A DNA stretch of 64,000 nt from Pseudomonas fulva (GTDB lineage: Bacteria; Pseudomonadota; Gammaproteobacteria; Pseudomonadales; Pseudomonadaceae): assembly GCF_023517795.1 (NCBI RefSeq), contig NZ_CP082928.1, positions 3,038,001 through 3,102,000 of the forward strand, written 5' to 3'. Every line of letters begins with the position of its first letter. The first letter of the stretch is position 1. Of this stretch, positions 1-12,767 are shown one piece after another. The notes below the pieces were generated by a model that did not search any database, was not told the origin of the DNA, and saw nothing but the letters and a program-made list of their open reading frames with translations. A program made the position numbers and the translations under genes.

Positions 1-1618
<1,618 letters not shown>

Positions 1619-1655
1619 TCCATGGCCGGGCGTTTGCGCCCGGTCGGTGATCCAA

Positions 1656-1690
1656 CACAACGCCTCCTTCATGGGGGCGTTGTGCTTTTT
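1656..1690 (+). terminator. Rho-independent terminator after katG
   Basis: A 9-bp stem, CACAACGCC paired with GGCGTTGTG, is followed by a run rich in T (CTTTTTGCTT). It lies 38 bases after the katG stop and separates katG from ftnA, so the two are probably transcribed independently. Confidence 0.8.
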
Positions 1691-1755
1691 GCTTGACCCG
1701 GCCGGGTGATGGGCCGAGCATTCACCCATTCATTCGCAGCACCAAGGATTTCCCC

Positions 1756-2220
1756 ATGAAGGGCCATATCGAAGTCATCGACTACCTGAAAACCCTGCTC
1801 AAGGGAGAGCTGGCCGCGCGCGATCAGTACTTCATCCACTCCCGTCAGTACGAGGACTGGGGCTTCGGCAAGCTCTACGAGCGCATCAATCACGAGATGG
1901 AGGAGGAGACCCAGCACGCCGATGCCCTGCTCAAGCGCATCCTGTTCCTGGAAGGCGTGCCGGACATGGTGCCGGATGCCTTCACCTTCGGGCAGACCGT
2001 GCCGGATGCGCTGAAACTGGACCTGGCCCTCGAGTATCAGGTACGCGCTGCGCTGAGCAAGGGCATCGAGCTGTGCGAGCGCCACCAGGATTACCAGACC
2101 CGCGACATCCTGCTGCTGCAGCTCAAGGACACCGAGGAAGACCATGCCTATTGGCTGGAAATCCAGCTGCAGCTGATCGCCAAGCTGGGGCTGGAGAAGT
2201 ACCTGCAGAGCCAGATGTAG
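1756..2220 (+). CDS. ftnA: Bacterial ferritin FtnA (formerly bacterioferritin A)
   Basis: A 154-residue ferritin-like four-helix protein that oxidises and stores iron in a 24-subunit shell. Diiron ligands expected for the family are present: Glu18, Glu51, His54 in EETQHAD, Glu93, Glu127 and His130 in EEDH. The position that is the haem-ligating Met52 in true bacterioferritins is Thr52 here, so it should not bind haem. That agrees with what is known of the P. aeruginosa homologue, renamed FtnA from BfrA. I chose the ATG at 1756 because the protein then begins [11 protein letters not shown], the family's usual N-terminus; the frame is open further upstream to 1693 but without a family match. 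A weak AAGGA lies upstream. Confidence 0.94.
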   Translation: MKGHIEVIDYLKTLLKGELAARDQYFIHSRQYEDWGFGKLYERINHEMEEETQHADALLKRILFLEGVPDMVPDAFTFGQTVPDALKLDLALEYQVRAALSKGIELCERHQDYQTRDILLLQLKDTEEDHAYWLEIQLQLIAKLGLEKYLQSQM

Positions 2221-2232
2221 ATCACCAGCAAG

Positions 2233-2260
2233 AAAAAGCCCCGCATCTGCGGGGCTTTTC
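2233..2260. terminator. Bidirectional terminator between ftnA and uvrA
   Basis: The stem GCCCCGC / GCGGGGC with loop ATCT is flanked by AAAAA on the left and TTTT on the right, so it can terminate both the plus-strand ftnA transcript and the convergent uvrA transcript. Confidence 0.88.
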
Positions 2261-2275
2261 GTTTCAGGCCACGGG

Positions 2276-5110
<2,835 letters not shown>

Positions 5111-5297
5111 AAGGAACCTCTAAGCTGACTGGTTTTTCGTCGCTGTCGTAACAGGAGGCCCTTGTCACAGCCTCGCGTGGCGGGCGGATAAACCGCCGAG
5201 TATACGGGCGGCGACAGTCGTGCGGCAAAGCGCCGCTGCTGTGCCAGTAGGGTTTCGACTGGTAGAATCGCCGGCTTGTTTCAACAGGTTATCGACG

Positions 5298-6686
5298 ATG
5301 GGCGATTCGCACAGCGAACGCATGAGTAGCGCGGAAACCCGTGCAGCCGGTGGGCTGGCGTTGGTGTTCGCATTCCGCATGCTGGGCATGTTCATGGTGT
5401 TGCCGGTATTGGCTACCTATGGGCAGGAGCTCGCCGGTTCAACCCCGGCCCTGATCGGACTGGCGATCGGCGCCTACGGCCTGACCCAGGCCTTCCTGCA
5501 GATTCCCTTCGGGGTGATCTCCGACCGTATCGGTCGGCGACCGGTGATCTACTTCGGTCTGGTGATCTTCGCCGCAGGCAGTCTGCTGGCCGCCAATGCC
5601 GATTCCATCTGGGGGGTGATCGCCGGGCGTGTGCTGCAGGGGGCCGGGGCGATCTCGGCGGCGGTAATGGCGCTGCTGTCCGACCTGACCCGCGAACAGC
5701 ACCGCACCAAGGCCATGGCCATGATCGGCATGAGCATCGGCCTGTCGTTCGCCGTGGCCATGGTGGTCGGCCCGCTGCTGACCCGCGCCTTCGGCCTGTC
5801 CGGGCTGTTCCTGGCCACCGGCGCCATGGCGCTGCTGGGCATCGTCATCGTCGTCGGGCTGGTGCCGTCGAGTGCCGGGCCGCTGCAGCACCGCGAGTCG
5901 GGCGTCGCCAGGCAGGCGCTGTGGCCAACCCTGAAACACCCGGACCTGCTGCGCCTGGACTTCGCCATCTTCGCCCTGCATGCGATCCTCATGGCCAGCT
6001 TCATTGCCCTGCCGCTGGCCCTGGTGGAGCAGGGCGGCCTGCCCAGGGAACAGCACTGGTGGGTGTACCTGACCGCGCTGCTCGGCGGCTTCTTCCTGAT
6101 GGTGCCGTTCATCATCTACGGCGAGAAGAAGCGTCAGATGCGCCGCGTGCTGATCGGCTCGATCGTCGTGCTGCTCGGCTGCGAGCTGTTCTTCTGGGCG
6201 TTCGGCCATGGCCTGCGCAACCTGGTGCTGGGCATCGTGGTGTTCTTCACCGCCTTCAACCTGCTCGAAGCCTCGCTGCCCTCGCTGATCAGCAAGGTGG
6301 CGCCGGCCGGTGGCAAGGGCACGGCCATGGGCGTGTACTCGACCAGCCAGTTCCTCGGCTCGGCCCTGGGCGGCATCCTCGGTGGCTGGCTGTATCAGCA
6401 CTACGGGCTGACCGGCGTGTTTGCCGGCTGTGCACTGTTGACGGTTCTCTGGCTGGCCTTTGCTGTTACTATGCGTGAACCGCCGTATGTGACCAGCCTG
6501 CGGTTGCCGCTCTCCAGTGCGGCGTTGCAGGAAGCAGGTCTGGCCGAGCGAATTCAGGCAGCGCCGGGAGTGGCGGATGCCGTTGTGGTGGTCGAAGAGG
6601 CCGCCCTCTATGTGAAAGTGGATACCCAACAATTGGATCGCACGTCGCTGCAGCGCTTGATCGAAGCGGCGCCGGTGACGTGCTGA
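5298..6686 (+). CDS. MFS transporter, YajR-like with C-terminal soluble domain
   Basis: A 462-residue major facilitator with about 12 hydrophobic segments and the loop 2-3 signature GVISDRIGRRPVIY. After the last membrane segment there is a soluble tail of roughly 65 residues (about 397-462) with the pattern of a small alpha/beta domain, as in E. coli YajR, whose YAM domain sits at the same place. The substrate is unknown. I chose ATG 5298 (MGDSHSERMSSAETRA) over an upstream GTG at 5220 because homologues I recall begin with a similar HSERMS segment. It lies between divergent uvrA and ssb, 15 bases ahead of ssb, so the two may be co-transcribed. Confidence 0.85.
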   Translation: MGDSHSERMSSAETRAAGGLALVFAFRMLGMFMVLPVLATYGQELAGSTPALIGLAIGAYGLTQAFLQIPFGVISDRIGRRPVIYFGLVIFAAGSLLAANADSIWGVIAGRVLQGAGAISAAVMALLSDLTREQHRTKAMAMIGMSIGLSFAVAMVVGPLLTRAFGLSGLFLATGAMALLGIVIVVGLVPSSAGPLQHRESGVARQALWPTLKHPDLLRLDFAIFALHAILMASFIALPLALVEQGGLPREQHWWVYLTALLGGFFLMVPFIIYGEKKRQMRRVLIGSIVVLLGCELFFWAFGHGLRNLVLGIVVFFTAFNLLEASLPSLISKVAPAGGKGTAMGVYSTSQFLGSALGGILGGWLYQHYGLTGVFAGCALLTVLWLAFAVTMREPPYVTSLRLPLSSAALQEAGLAERIQAAPGVADAVVVVEEAALYVKVDTQQLDRTSLQRLIEAAPVTC

Positions 6687-6701
6687 AAGTAGGAGAGCGT
6701 T

Positions 6702-7202
6702 ATGGCCCGTGGGGTTAACAAAGTCATTCTGGTCGGTACCTGCGGACAGGATCCGGAAACGCGCTATCTGCCCAGCGGCAATGCCGTGACCAACCTGAGC
6801 CTAGCTACCAGCGAGCAGTGGACGGACAAGCAGACCGGTCAGCGCGTCGAGAAAACCGAGTGGCACCGTGTGTCGTTGTTCGGCAAGGTCGCCGAGATCG
6901 CCGGTGAGTACCTGCGCAAGGGCTCCCAGGTCTACATCGAGGGCAAACTGCAGACCCGCGAGTGGGAAAAGGACGGTGTGAAGCGTTACACCACCGAAAT
7001 CATCGTCGACATGCAGGGCACCATGCAGCTGCTCGGCGGCCGTCCTGACGGCGCCGGTGGTGGTGATTCCGCCCCGCGTCAGTCGCGCCCGGCACCGCAG
7101 CGCGAACCGCAGCAGCAGGCGCCGCGCCAGTCCGCGCCACAGCAGCAGAAGCCGCAGCCGGCCCAGGACTACGACAGCTTCGACGACGACATCCCGTTCT
7201 GA
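6702..7202 (+). CDS. ssb: Single-stranded DNA-binding protein
   Basis: SSB, 166 residues, a tetrameric protein that coats single-stranded DNA in replication, recombination and repair. Residues 1 to about 110 form the OB fold, beginning [20 protein letters not shown] flexible Gly/Gln/Pro-rich linker follows, ending in the conserved acidic tip DDDIPF (161-166) through which partner proteins dock. AGGAG lies 7-8 bases ahead of the ATG. A strong terminator follows immediately. Confidence 0.98.
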   Translation: MARGVNKVILVGTCGQDPETRYLPSGNAVTNLSLATSEQWTDKQTGQRVEKTEWHRVSLFGKVAEIAGEYLRKGSQVYIEGKLQTREWEKDGVKRYTTEIIVDMQGTMQLLGGRPDGAGGGDSAPRQSRPAPQREPQQQAPRQSAPQQQKPQPAQDYDSFDDDIPF

Positions 7203-7216
7203 TCGTCAGCTGACGG

Positions 7217-7246
7217 TAAAAGGCCCCGCACTGCGGGGCCTTTTCG
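7217..7246 (+). terminator. Terminator after ssb
   Basis: A perfect stem AAGGCCCCGCA / TGCGGGGCCTT with a short loop, then TTTTCGTTTC, 15 bases after the ssb stop. Flanking A and T runs make it usable in both directions, so it may also serve the convergent VanZ-like gene. Confidence 0.88.
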
Positions 7247-7262
7247 TTTCCGTCGGCGGGGC

Positions 7263-7610
7263 TCAGGCCGGGCTGAACCAGCGCTTGCGCAACAGCCCCT
7301 GGCAGGTCCACAGCAGCAGGGCGATGCTGATGCCGCAGAGGTTGGCCAGCACGTCCAGCGGGCTGAACTCGCGCACCGGCTGGAGCAGGTGCTGCAGCCA
7401 TTCCAGCAGGGGCGCCTGAATGTACAGCAGCGGCCACAGCAGCCAGCCTGGCGCGCTGGGAAAGGCGATACGGGTGATCAGCGACAGGCCGCCGAAGGCG
7501 ACCAGATGCAGGAACTTGTCCGACCCGTCGAACAGGTCGGGTGGTGGCTCGGGGCGAAACAGCCCGTAGGCGAGTACCCCGCAGCAGGCCAGGAACAGCA
7601 GTTTTCTCAC
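7263..7610 (-). CDS. VanZ-like family membrane protein
   Basis: A small integral membrane protein of 115 residues with three to four hydrophobic segments and the family pattern SDKFLHLVAFGGLS followed by an EWLQHLL helix and a SPLDVLANLCGI segment. Members of the VanZ-like family include the teicoplanin-resistance protein VanZ, but most, like this one, have no known role. I chose the GTG at 7610 because AAGGA precedes it by about 7 bases; a longer reading from 7643 adds a charged, unlikely N-terminus. It converges on ssb. Confidence 0.75.
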   Translation of the reverse strand: MRKLLFLACCGVLAYGLFRPEPPPDLFDGSDKFLHLVAFGGLSLITRIAFPSAPGWLLWPLLYIQAPLLEWLQHLLQPVREFSPLDVLANLCGISIALLLWTCQGLLRKRWFSPA

Positions 7611-7851
7611 GTTTTCTTCCTTCGTTTCTGATCGGCTCGGCATTCAGACCGGCATCGCGCCGCAGGGTTGCCCGCTGCATCCCTGGGCCGGACCAGGCAC
7701 GGCAAGATGAAGCCCGCAGGTGACGGCGCGGGGTAAAAACAGCAAAATGCAGGCCATGGGGCTGAACCGTTCGGGCTCTGCCAAGAGTCGGTCGCCCAGG
7801 CAACCATGCCGGGCCTGACTCAAATCTGATTGTGGAGCTTGTAGTTTCGTT

Positions 7852-8736
7852 ATGCGCATGCGCCTGTTGTTGCTGGGTGGTGGCAGTACGCTGGGTCGGG
7901 CGTTGATTCGTCTGGGGGCCGAAGAAGACATCGGTTTCCTCGCCCCGCGCCCGCCGGCCCAGGGTTGGGATGCCGCCAGCCTGACTCAGTTGGTCGACGA
8001 TACCCGCCCTGATGCGGTGATCAACCTCGCTTACTATTTCGACTGGTTTCAGGCCTCCAAGGTCAGCGAAGAGCGTTTCGCTGCCCAGGAGCGTGCGGTC
8101 GAGCGCCTGGCCGAGCTCTGCCAGCATCACGACATTCGCCTGCTGCAGCCATCCAGCTACCGGGTGTTCGACGGCGCCCGCGCCACCGCCTACAGCGAGA
8201 AGGACGAAACCCAGCCGCTGAGCATGCGTGGCCAGGTGCTGGTACGCATGGAGCAGAGCGTGCGCGCGCTGTGCCCGCGTCACGTGCTGCTGCGTTTCGG
8301 CTGGATCCTCGATGACAGCCCCGACGGCCTGCTGGCGCGCTTCCTGGTGCGCGCCGAGCGTGACAAGGCGCTGTTCCTGGCCGACGACCGACGCGGCAAT
8401 CCAACGCCGGTGGAAGATGCCGCGCGGGTGATCCTTGCCGTGCTCAAGCAGCTCGACTGCGCCGCACCGCTGTGGGGCACCTACCACTACGGTGGCCACG
8501 AGGCGACCACGGCGCTGGCCCTGGGCCAGGCGATGCTCAGCGAGGCCCGGCACCTGCGCCAGAACCTGCTGGAGGAAATCTGCGGCCAGGCCCATGCCGC
8601 CAGGGGCGACGCCTCGGAAGAGCCGCAGCACGGCGTCCTGGCGTGCAAGAAGATCCTTCACACCTTCGGCGTCAAGCCGCGCGCCTGGCGTGCCGGCCTG
8701 CCGAGCCTGCTGGAGCACTATTACCGCCATGTCTGA
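7852..8736 (+). CDS. RmlD-like sugar-nucleotide reductase/epimerase family protein
   Basis: A 294-residue member of the extended short-chain dehydrogenase superfamily, nearest in plan to RmlD-type dTDP-4-dehydrorhamnose reductases. The N-terminus carries the nucleotide-binding turn LLLGGGSTLGRAL. The central part has PDAVINLAYYFDW and QPSSYRVFDG, and the C-terminal half PTPVEDAARVILAVL, as in RmlD proteins. The usual YxxxK pair is not obvious: the expected spot reads LSMRGQVLVRME, so catalysis may differ. It overlaps the next epimerase gene by 8 bases, so the two are translated as a pair. The substrate is not known to me. Confidence 0.7.
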   Translation: MRMRLLLLGGGSTLGRALIRLGAEEDIGFLAPRPPAQGWDAASLTQLVDDTRPDAVINLAYYFDWFQASKVSEERFAAQERAVERLAELCQHHDIRLLQPSSYRVFDGARATAYSEKDETQPLSMRGQVLVRMEQSVRALCPRHVLLRFGWILDDSPDGLLARFLVRAERDKALFLADDRRGNPTPVEDAARVILAVLKQLDCAAPLWGTYHYGGHEATTALALGQAMLSEARHLRQNLLEEICGQAHAARGDASEEPQHGVLACKKILHTFGVKPRAWRAGLPSLLEHYYRHV

Positions 8737-9658
8737 TCAACCTGTTCTCGTCACCGGCGGTGCCGGCTTCATCGGCTCCAACCTGGTCGACGCCCTGCTG
8801 GCGCGCGGGCACCGTGTGCGCGTGCTGGACAACCTGTCCATGGGCAAACTGAGCAACCTGCCGCTGGACCATGAGCGCCTGAGTTTTATCGAAGGCGACG
8901 TGGCCGATGCCGCCCTGGTCAGCCGTGCGGTGGCCGGTTGCGGCGCCGTGGTGCACCTGGCGGCCGTGGCCTCGGTGCAGGCCTCGGTGGACGACCCGGT
9001 CAGCACCCACCAGAGCAATTTCATCGGCACCCTGAACATCTGCGAAGCCATGCGCGAGCACGGCGTGCGGCGCGTGGTGTTCGCGTCCAGCGCCGCGGTG
9101 TACGGCAACAATGGCGAAGGCGTGGCCATCGACGAAGACACCGCCAAGGCGCCGTTGACGCCCTACGCGTCGGACAAGCTGGCCAGCGAGCACTACTTGG
9201 AGTTCTACGCGCGGCAACACGGGCTGGAGCCGGCGATCTTCCGCTTCTTCAACGTGTTCGGCCCGCGCCAGGATCCGTCGTCACCCTACTCGGGAGTGAT
9301 CAGCATCTTCACCCAGCGCGCCCAGCAGGGTCTGCCGATCAGCGTGTTCGGTGACGGCGAGCAGACTCGCGACTTCTTCTACGTCGCCGATCTGGTGGAG
9401 CTGTTGCTGCAGGCGCTGGACGCCAGGCGGCCGCCCAGCGGGGCGGTGAACGTGGGCTGGAACCAGGCGGTGAGCCTCAAGCAGTTGCTGACGCAGATCG
9501 GCGAGCTGCTCGGCGGGCTGCCGGCCGTGACCCATCTCGAGGCGCGGGCAGGGGATATCCGCCATTCCCGTGCCGACAATGGCCGTCTGGCCAGCGAGTA
9601 CCGGCTGCCGGCGCAGACGTCGCTGCGTGATGGGCTGGCGGCGTTGCTCAAAAGTTGA
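8729..9658 (+). CDS. NAD-dependent epimerase/dehydratase
   Basis: A 309-residue extended SDR enzyme resembling UDP-glucose 4-epimerases. Seen are the Rossmann motif VTGGAGFIGSNLVDALL near the N-terminus, the Ser of FASSAAVYGN, the catalytic YASDK pair, and FRFFNVFGPRQDP and DFFYVADLVELL in the substrate lobe. The ATG lies inside the end of the upstream reductase gene. The pair could make or edit a sugar nucleotide for a surface polysaccharide, but no glycosyltransferase lies nearby, so the pathway is open. Confidence 0.85.
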   Translation: MSDQPVLVTGGAGFIGSNLVDALLARGHRVRVLDNLSMGKLSNLPLDHERLSFIEGDVADAALVSRAVAGCGAVVHLAAVASVQASVDDPVSTHQSNFIGTLNICEAMREHGVRRVVFASSAAVYGNNGEGVAIDEDTAKAPLTPYASDKLASEHYLEFYARQHGLEPAIFRFFNVFGPRQDPSSPYSGVISIFTQRAQQGLPISVFGDGEQTRDFFYVADLVELLLQALDARRPPSGAVNVGWNQAVSLKQLLTQIGELLGGLPAVTHLEARAGDIRHSRADNGRLASEYRLPAQTSLRDGLAALLKS

Positions 9659-9678
9659 GCCGTTGAGTGCAGGACAGC

Positions 9679-9703
9679 AAAAAGCCGGCATTGCCGGCTT
9701 TTT
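9679..9703 (+). terminator. Terminator after the epimerase pair
   Basis: The stem AAAAAGCCGGCA / TGCCGGCTTTTT is an almost perfect palindrome with flanking A and T runs, 21 bases after the epimerase stop. It can work in both orientations. Confidence 0.85.
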
Positions 9704-9732
9704 GCGTTTGGATGGGCTGCTGTGTGGATTCC

Positions 9733-9796
9733 TGTGGGAGCGGGCGGGGACGCCTAGTCCATGCCCGCGATTTCGCGCGCATGGCGCGCTCCCACA
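9733..9796. repeat. REP-like palindrome, copy A
   Basis: An imperfect palindrome with arms TGTGGGAGCGGGC and GCGCGCTCCCACA. One arm carries an extra block, GGGGACGCCTAGTCCATG. Related copies occur at 15989-16051 and, in the opposite orientation, 43006-43070. It lies between the epimerase terminator and the 3' end of oprG. Confidence 0.8.
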
Positions 9797-9845
9797 AAAG
9801 TGCATCGATCACTGCGCCGCCCTTCACCTGGTCCCAAACCAGGAT

Positions 9846-10538
9846 TCAGAACTTGTAACCCAGGCCAACCATGTACACGAACGGGTCCACATCCACATCG
9901 ACCTTGGCGCGTACGCCCAGGGCGGTATTGTCCACGTAGGCGGTGGTGTCGATGTCGATATAGCGGGCCTGGGCGTTGATCATCAGGTTGTCGGTGAGCA
10001 TGTAGTCGGCACCGATCTGCCAGGCCAGGCCCCAGGAGTTCTTGGCGCGGAAATTGTCGAAGCCGGCTGCCGAGGCGCCGCTGCCCACGTGTTCGTCGTA
10101 GATCCAGGTGTAGTTGATGCCGCCGCCGACATAGGGCTGGAAGGCCGACCTGGCGTCCAGCGGGTAGTACACCAGGCTCAGGGTCGGTGGCAGGTGCTTG
10201 AGGGTGCCGAGCTTGCCGTTGGCGGCGTCCAGCACGGTGCCCTTGATCTTCACGTCATGCTCGAACGGCGTGGCGGCGAGCAGCTCGATGCCCAGATGGT
10301 CGGTCAGCATGTAGGCGAAGTTCAGGCCCAGCTGGGTGTCGCTGCTCATGGTCGCCTTGCCGCCCAGGTCCGCGCCCGCCAGGCCGCCGCGGTCGACCTT
10401 GACCGAGGAGCTGTCCGCTTCCGGGTTGACGGTGATGGCGCCGGCGCGCACGAGAATGTCTCCGGCCTGGTGCGCCTGGGCAATGGGGGCAGCCAGCGCC
10501 AGGGCGATCAGCGAGGCAGAGAACAGCGACTTGTACAT
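9846..10538 (-). CDS. oprG: Outer membrane protein OprG (OmpW family)
   Basis: A 230-residue OmpW-type eight-stranded beta-barrel for passage of small hydrophobic molecules across the outer membrane. There is a signal peptide (residues 1-22, cleavage after AQA), family segments GDILVRAGAITVNP, YMLTDHLGIELLAATPFEHD and PYVGGGINYTWIYDE, and the typical terminal aromatic residue in GLGYKF. AGGAG lies about 7 bases before the ATG. The gene is monocistronic, read toward the epimerase terminator. In P. aeruginosa oprG responds to low oxygen through Anr; a possible Anr box lies at 10609. Confidence 0.93.
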   Translation of the reverse strand: MYKSLFSASLIALALAAPIAQAHQAGDILVRAGAITVNPEADSSSVKVDRGGLAGADLGGKATMSSDTQLGLNFAYMLTDHLGIELLAATPFEHDVKIKGTVLDAANGKLGTLKHLPPTLSLVYYPLDARSAFQPYVGGGINYTWIYDEHVGSGASAAGFDNFRAKNSWGLAWQIGADYMLTDNLMINAQARYIDIDTTAYVDNTALGVRAKVDVDVDPFVYMVGLGYKF

Positions 10539-10608
10539 GGTGAGCTCCTAACGGGTCATTCGAATCATCTCGGATGGCGTCAGGGTAGGGCGCTGAGCGG
10601 AGCGCCCG

Positions 10609-10622
10609 TTGACTCAGCTCAA
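10609..10622. promoter_or_regulatory. Possible Anr/FNR box upstream of oprG
   Basis: TTGACTCAGCTCAA resembles the FNR/Anr consensus TTGAT-N4-ATCAA with one mismatch in each half and correct spacing. It lies 71 bases upstream of the oprG start codon, a plausible activator distance. Weak by itself; the family's known Anr control supports it. Confidence 0.4.
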
Positions 10623-10661
10623 TAGCTGGCTGAGCAACGGTGCGACAGTTTGCCGCGATGC

Positions 10662-10926
10662 AGGGTCTGTTGATGCTTCAGCGCGAACCGCGTTGCTGCG
10701 AGAAATCTCGCCAGGCTAGGCGGAGGACGCAGGGAATGGTGTTCCCTTCTCAAGTTCTCCAACGACGCATGGCGAGATTTCCCGCGCAACCCTTAGGGCC
10801 GGGCCCGTTTTAGCGCGATGCTGCGTTTCTCGGTGACTCATTTGGCCAGCCAAACTTCGCACCTCGTGCCTTGCCTCGCGCTAAAACGAGCTCCGGCGCG
10901 CTCGTGCTGAAGCGTCAACAGACCCT
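10662..10926. repeat. 265-bp structured MITE-like element, copy 1
   Basis: A non-coding element with terminal inverted repeats: left AGGGTCTGTTGATGCTTCAG, right end its complement with one change. Inside are further nested inverted repeats: GAGAAATCTCGCCA against TGGCGAGATTTCCC, a small hairpin AGGGAA...TTCCCT, and 10807-10818 against 10876-10887. A second copy lies at 33933-34198. No flanking direct repeat is evident. The right end abuts the DUF3299 gene and contributes two bases of its stop codon. It encodes no protein, so any transposase must act in trans. Confidence 0.85.
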
Positions 10927-11446
10927 AATTGGCCGGCAGTTCGTAAGGGTAGATCTTGTCGGCCGCCAACTGGTAGCCGACTTCCGCCAATTCGCTGCTG
11001 CTGTGCTCGACCTTGAGCGGGCCTTCGATCCAGAACGGCTGGTACAGCGCATCGAGCAGCACGCCCAGTTCGGTGGTGACATGGATGATCTGGTTGGAGG
11101 GCGGTGGTGGCACGTGGATGCAGGCGCCGAAGTAGGGCACCAGCAGGAATTCGGTCACGCGGCCTTCTTCGGTGACGTCCAGTGGCACGATATAGCCGGG
11201 GATCTTTACCTGCTGGCCGTCCATCTCCTTGACCACCGGTGCCGAGGGGAACTGCTGCAGAGAGGCCGCGCCGCCCTCGGACAGCGCATCGCCGAGCTGC
11301 GACATGTCGTGCATCGGCGTCATCTGCGGCACCTGGGGTGGCGCATCCTTGGGAATCAGTTCCTGCCAGTTCAGGGTTCGCAGGTCGGCGGCCCAGAGCG
11401 GCGAGACGAGGGTGAGGAGCAGAGCGGTAAGCAGGACGCGACGCAT
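10925..11446 (-). CDS. DUF3299 periplasmic protein
   Basis: A 173-residue exported protein: signal peptide in residues 1-20 (MRRVLLTALLLTLVSPLWAA), then the DUF3299 hallmarks GYIVPLDVTEEG and LVPYFGACIHVPPPPSNQ. The single Cys and the His beside it could bind metal, but this is not shown. It is the last gene of the minus-strand group that starts with the His-rich DUF2796 protein and includes an ABC transporter; the corresponding P. aeruginosa group is reported to respond to zinc shortage. A terminator precedes it, so expression depends on readthrough or on a weak promoter there. Its TAG stop lies partly inside the repeat at 10662-10926. Confidence 0.85.
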   Translation of the reverse strand: MRRVLLTALLLTLVSPLWAADLRTLNWQELIPKDAPPQVPQMTPMHDMSQLGDALSEGGAASLQQFPSAPVVKEMDGQQVKIPGYIVPLDVTEEGRVTEFLLVPYFGACIHVPPPPSNQIIHVTTELGVLLDALYQPFWIEGPLKVEHSSSELAEVGYQLAADKIYPYELPAN

Positions 11447-11467
11447 GACACTACCTTTGAATTGGAA

Positions 11468-11497
11468 AACGAAGCCGGGCTGATCAGGCCCGGCTTC
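11468..11497 (-). terminator. Terminator after the ABC permease (minus strand)
   Basis: On the minus strand GAAGCCGGGC pairs with GCCCGGCTTC across a seven-base loop and is followed by GTTTTCC. It sits just past the permease stop and ahead of the DUF3299 gene, so it probably attenuates that last gene. Confidence 0.65.
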
Positions 11498-11503
11498 GCG
11501 CAG

Positions 11504-12766
11504 TCACAGCCGGATGGAGAGCCCATCCGCTAACGACTGCCGATACGCGCGCCAGGCCGGCACGCTGCCCATCAGCAGGGCGGCTGCCAGAATAGCGCCG
11601 AGCAGCGTCCACTCATAGGGCGTCGGTGCGCTGAGGGGGAGATACAGGCCGTAATTGGCCTGCACGTAGCCCTGGGCACCGGCAATGCCGGCATACAGCA
11701 GTGCGGTGCCCGCCACCACCCCGGCGGCGGCCAGCGAGAAGGCCTCGAGAACCAGCAGGCTGGCGACATGCCAGGGCCGTGCGCCGACCGAACGGAGGAT
11801 GGCCATCTCCCGGCGCCGCTCGTTGAGGCTGGTGAGAATCGCCGTGAGCATGCCGATCAGCCCGGTCAGCACCACGAACAGCGAGACCACGAACAGCGCC
11901 TTTTCCGCGGTGCCCATCAGGCTCCACAGCTCCTGCAGGGCGACGCCGGGAAGAATCGCCAGCAACGGCTCGCCGCGGTATTCGTTGACCTCGCGCTGCA
12001 CGGCGAAGGTGGCGATCTTGCTCTTCAGGCCGAGCATCGCCGCGGTGATCGCCTTGGGTTGCAGGTCCATGTGTCGCGCCTGCTCGGCGCTGACCTTGCC
12101 GGCACCGCGGGCCGGCACGCCGTTCTGCCAGTCGACGTGCAGCGCCTCCATGCCTTCCAGGGAGATGTGCAGGGTGCGGTCTACCGGCGTGCCGGTGCGC
12201 GCCAGGATACCGCTGACCACGAAAGGCTTGTCGTCGTGCTGCTGCAGGCTGATGGTCGCGACGCCGTGGGACAGCACGATTTTGTCGCCGAGCTTGTAGT
12301 TCAGCGCCTCGGCCACCTCGGCGCCGAGCACCACGTCGAACAGGTCGTGGAAGCGCTCGCCCTGGGCCAGTTGCAGCGATTGCCCGCGACCGTAATGGTA
12401 GTGGTCGAAGTAGTCTTCGTTGGTGCCCATCACCCGGTAGCCGCGGTGCGAGTCGCCCAGGGAAATGGGGATCGCCCAGTCGACCTGGCGGTGGGTGGCG
12501 AGCTTCTCGAAGCTGTCCCAGCGGATGTTGTTGGTGGCGTTACCGATGCGGAACACCGAGTAGAGCAGCAGGTTGACGCTGCCGGAGCGGGCGCCGACGA
12601 TCAGGTCGGTACCGCTGATGGTGTTGGCGAAGCTGGCGCGGGCTTCGGTGCGCACCCGCTCCACGGCGAGCAGCAGGCACACCGACAGGGCGATGGCGAA
12701 TACCGTGAGCAGGGCGGTGAAGCGGCGGTTGGCCAGGCTGGCCAGGGCGAGTCGTAACAGGAACAC
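11504..12766 (-). CDS. FtsX-like ABC transporter permease
   Basis: A 420-residue MacB/LolC-type permease: one N-terminal membrane helix (ALLTVFAIALSVCLLLAV), a large periplasmic domain of about 240 residues, then three C-terminal helices beginning VVSLFVVLTGLIGMLTAIL. The cytoplasmic coupling segment LNERRREMAILRSVGARP is typical of the FtsX family. The GTG start at 12766 lies one base after the ATPase stop and has GGAGG ahead, showing tight co-translation. Such permeases usually move substrates from the inner membrane or periplasm rather than import nutrients. The zinc-linked neighbours suggest a role in envelope metal handling, which is inference. Confidence 0.88.
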   Translation of the reverse strand: MFLLRLALASLANRRFTALLTVFAIALSVCLLLAVERVRTEARASFANTISGTDLIVGARSGSVNLLLYSVFRIGNATNNIRWDSFEKLATHRQVDWAIPISLGDSHRGYRVMGTNEDYFDHYHYGRGQSLQLAQGERFHDLFDVVLGAEVAEALNYKLGDKIVLSHGVATISLQQHDDKPFVVSGILARTGTPVDRTLHISLEGMEALHVDWQNGVPARGAGKVSAEQARHMDLQPKAITAAMLGLKSKIATFAVQREVNEYRGEPLLAILPGVALQELWSLMGTAEKALFVVSLFVVLTGLIGMLTAILTSLNERRREMAILRSVGARPWHVASLLVLEAFSLAAAGVVAGTALLYAGIAGAQGYVQANYGLYLPLSAPTPYEWTLLGAILAAALLMGSVPAWRAYRQSLADGLSIRL

Positions 12767-12767
12767 C

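Noticed and set aside
5111..5297. LexA box for uvrA
   Set aside because: Only fragments such as CTGTCGTAACAG (spacing too short) are present; no CTGT-N8-ACAG was found.
7000..8730. 576-codon frame antisense to ssb, the intergenic region and the SDR gene
   Set aside because: It crosses a terminator and several real genes, with repetitive Arg/Ala/Gln-rich sequence.
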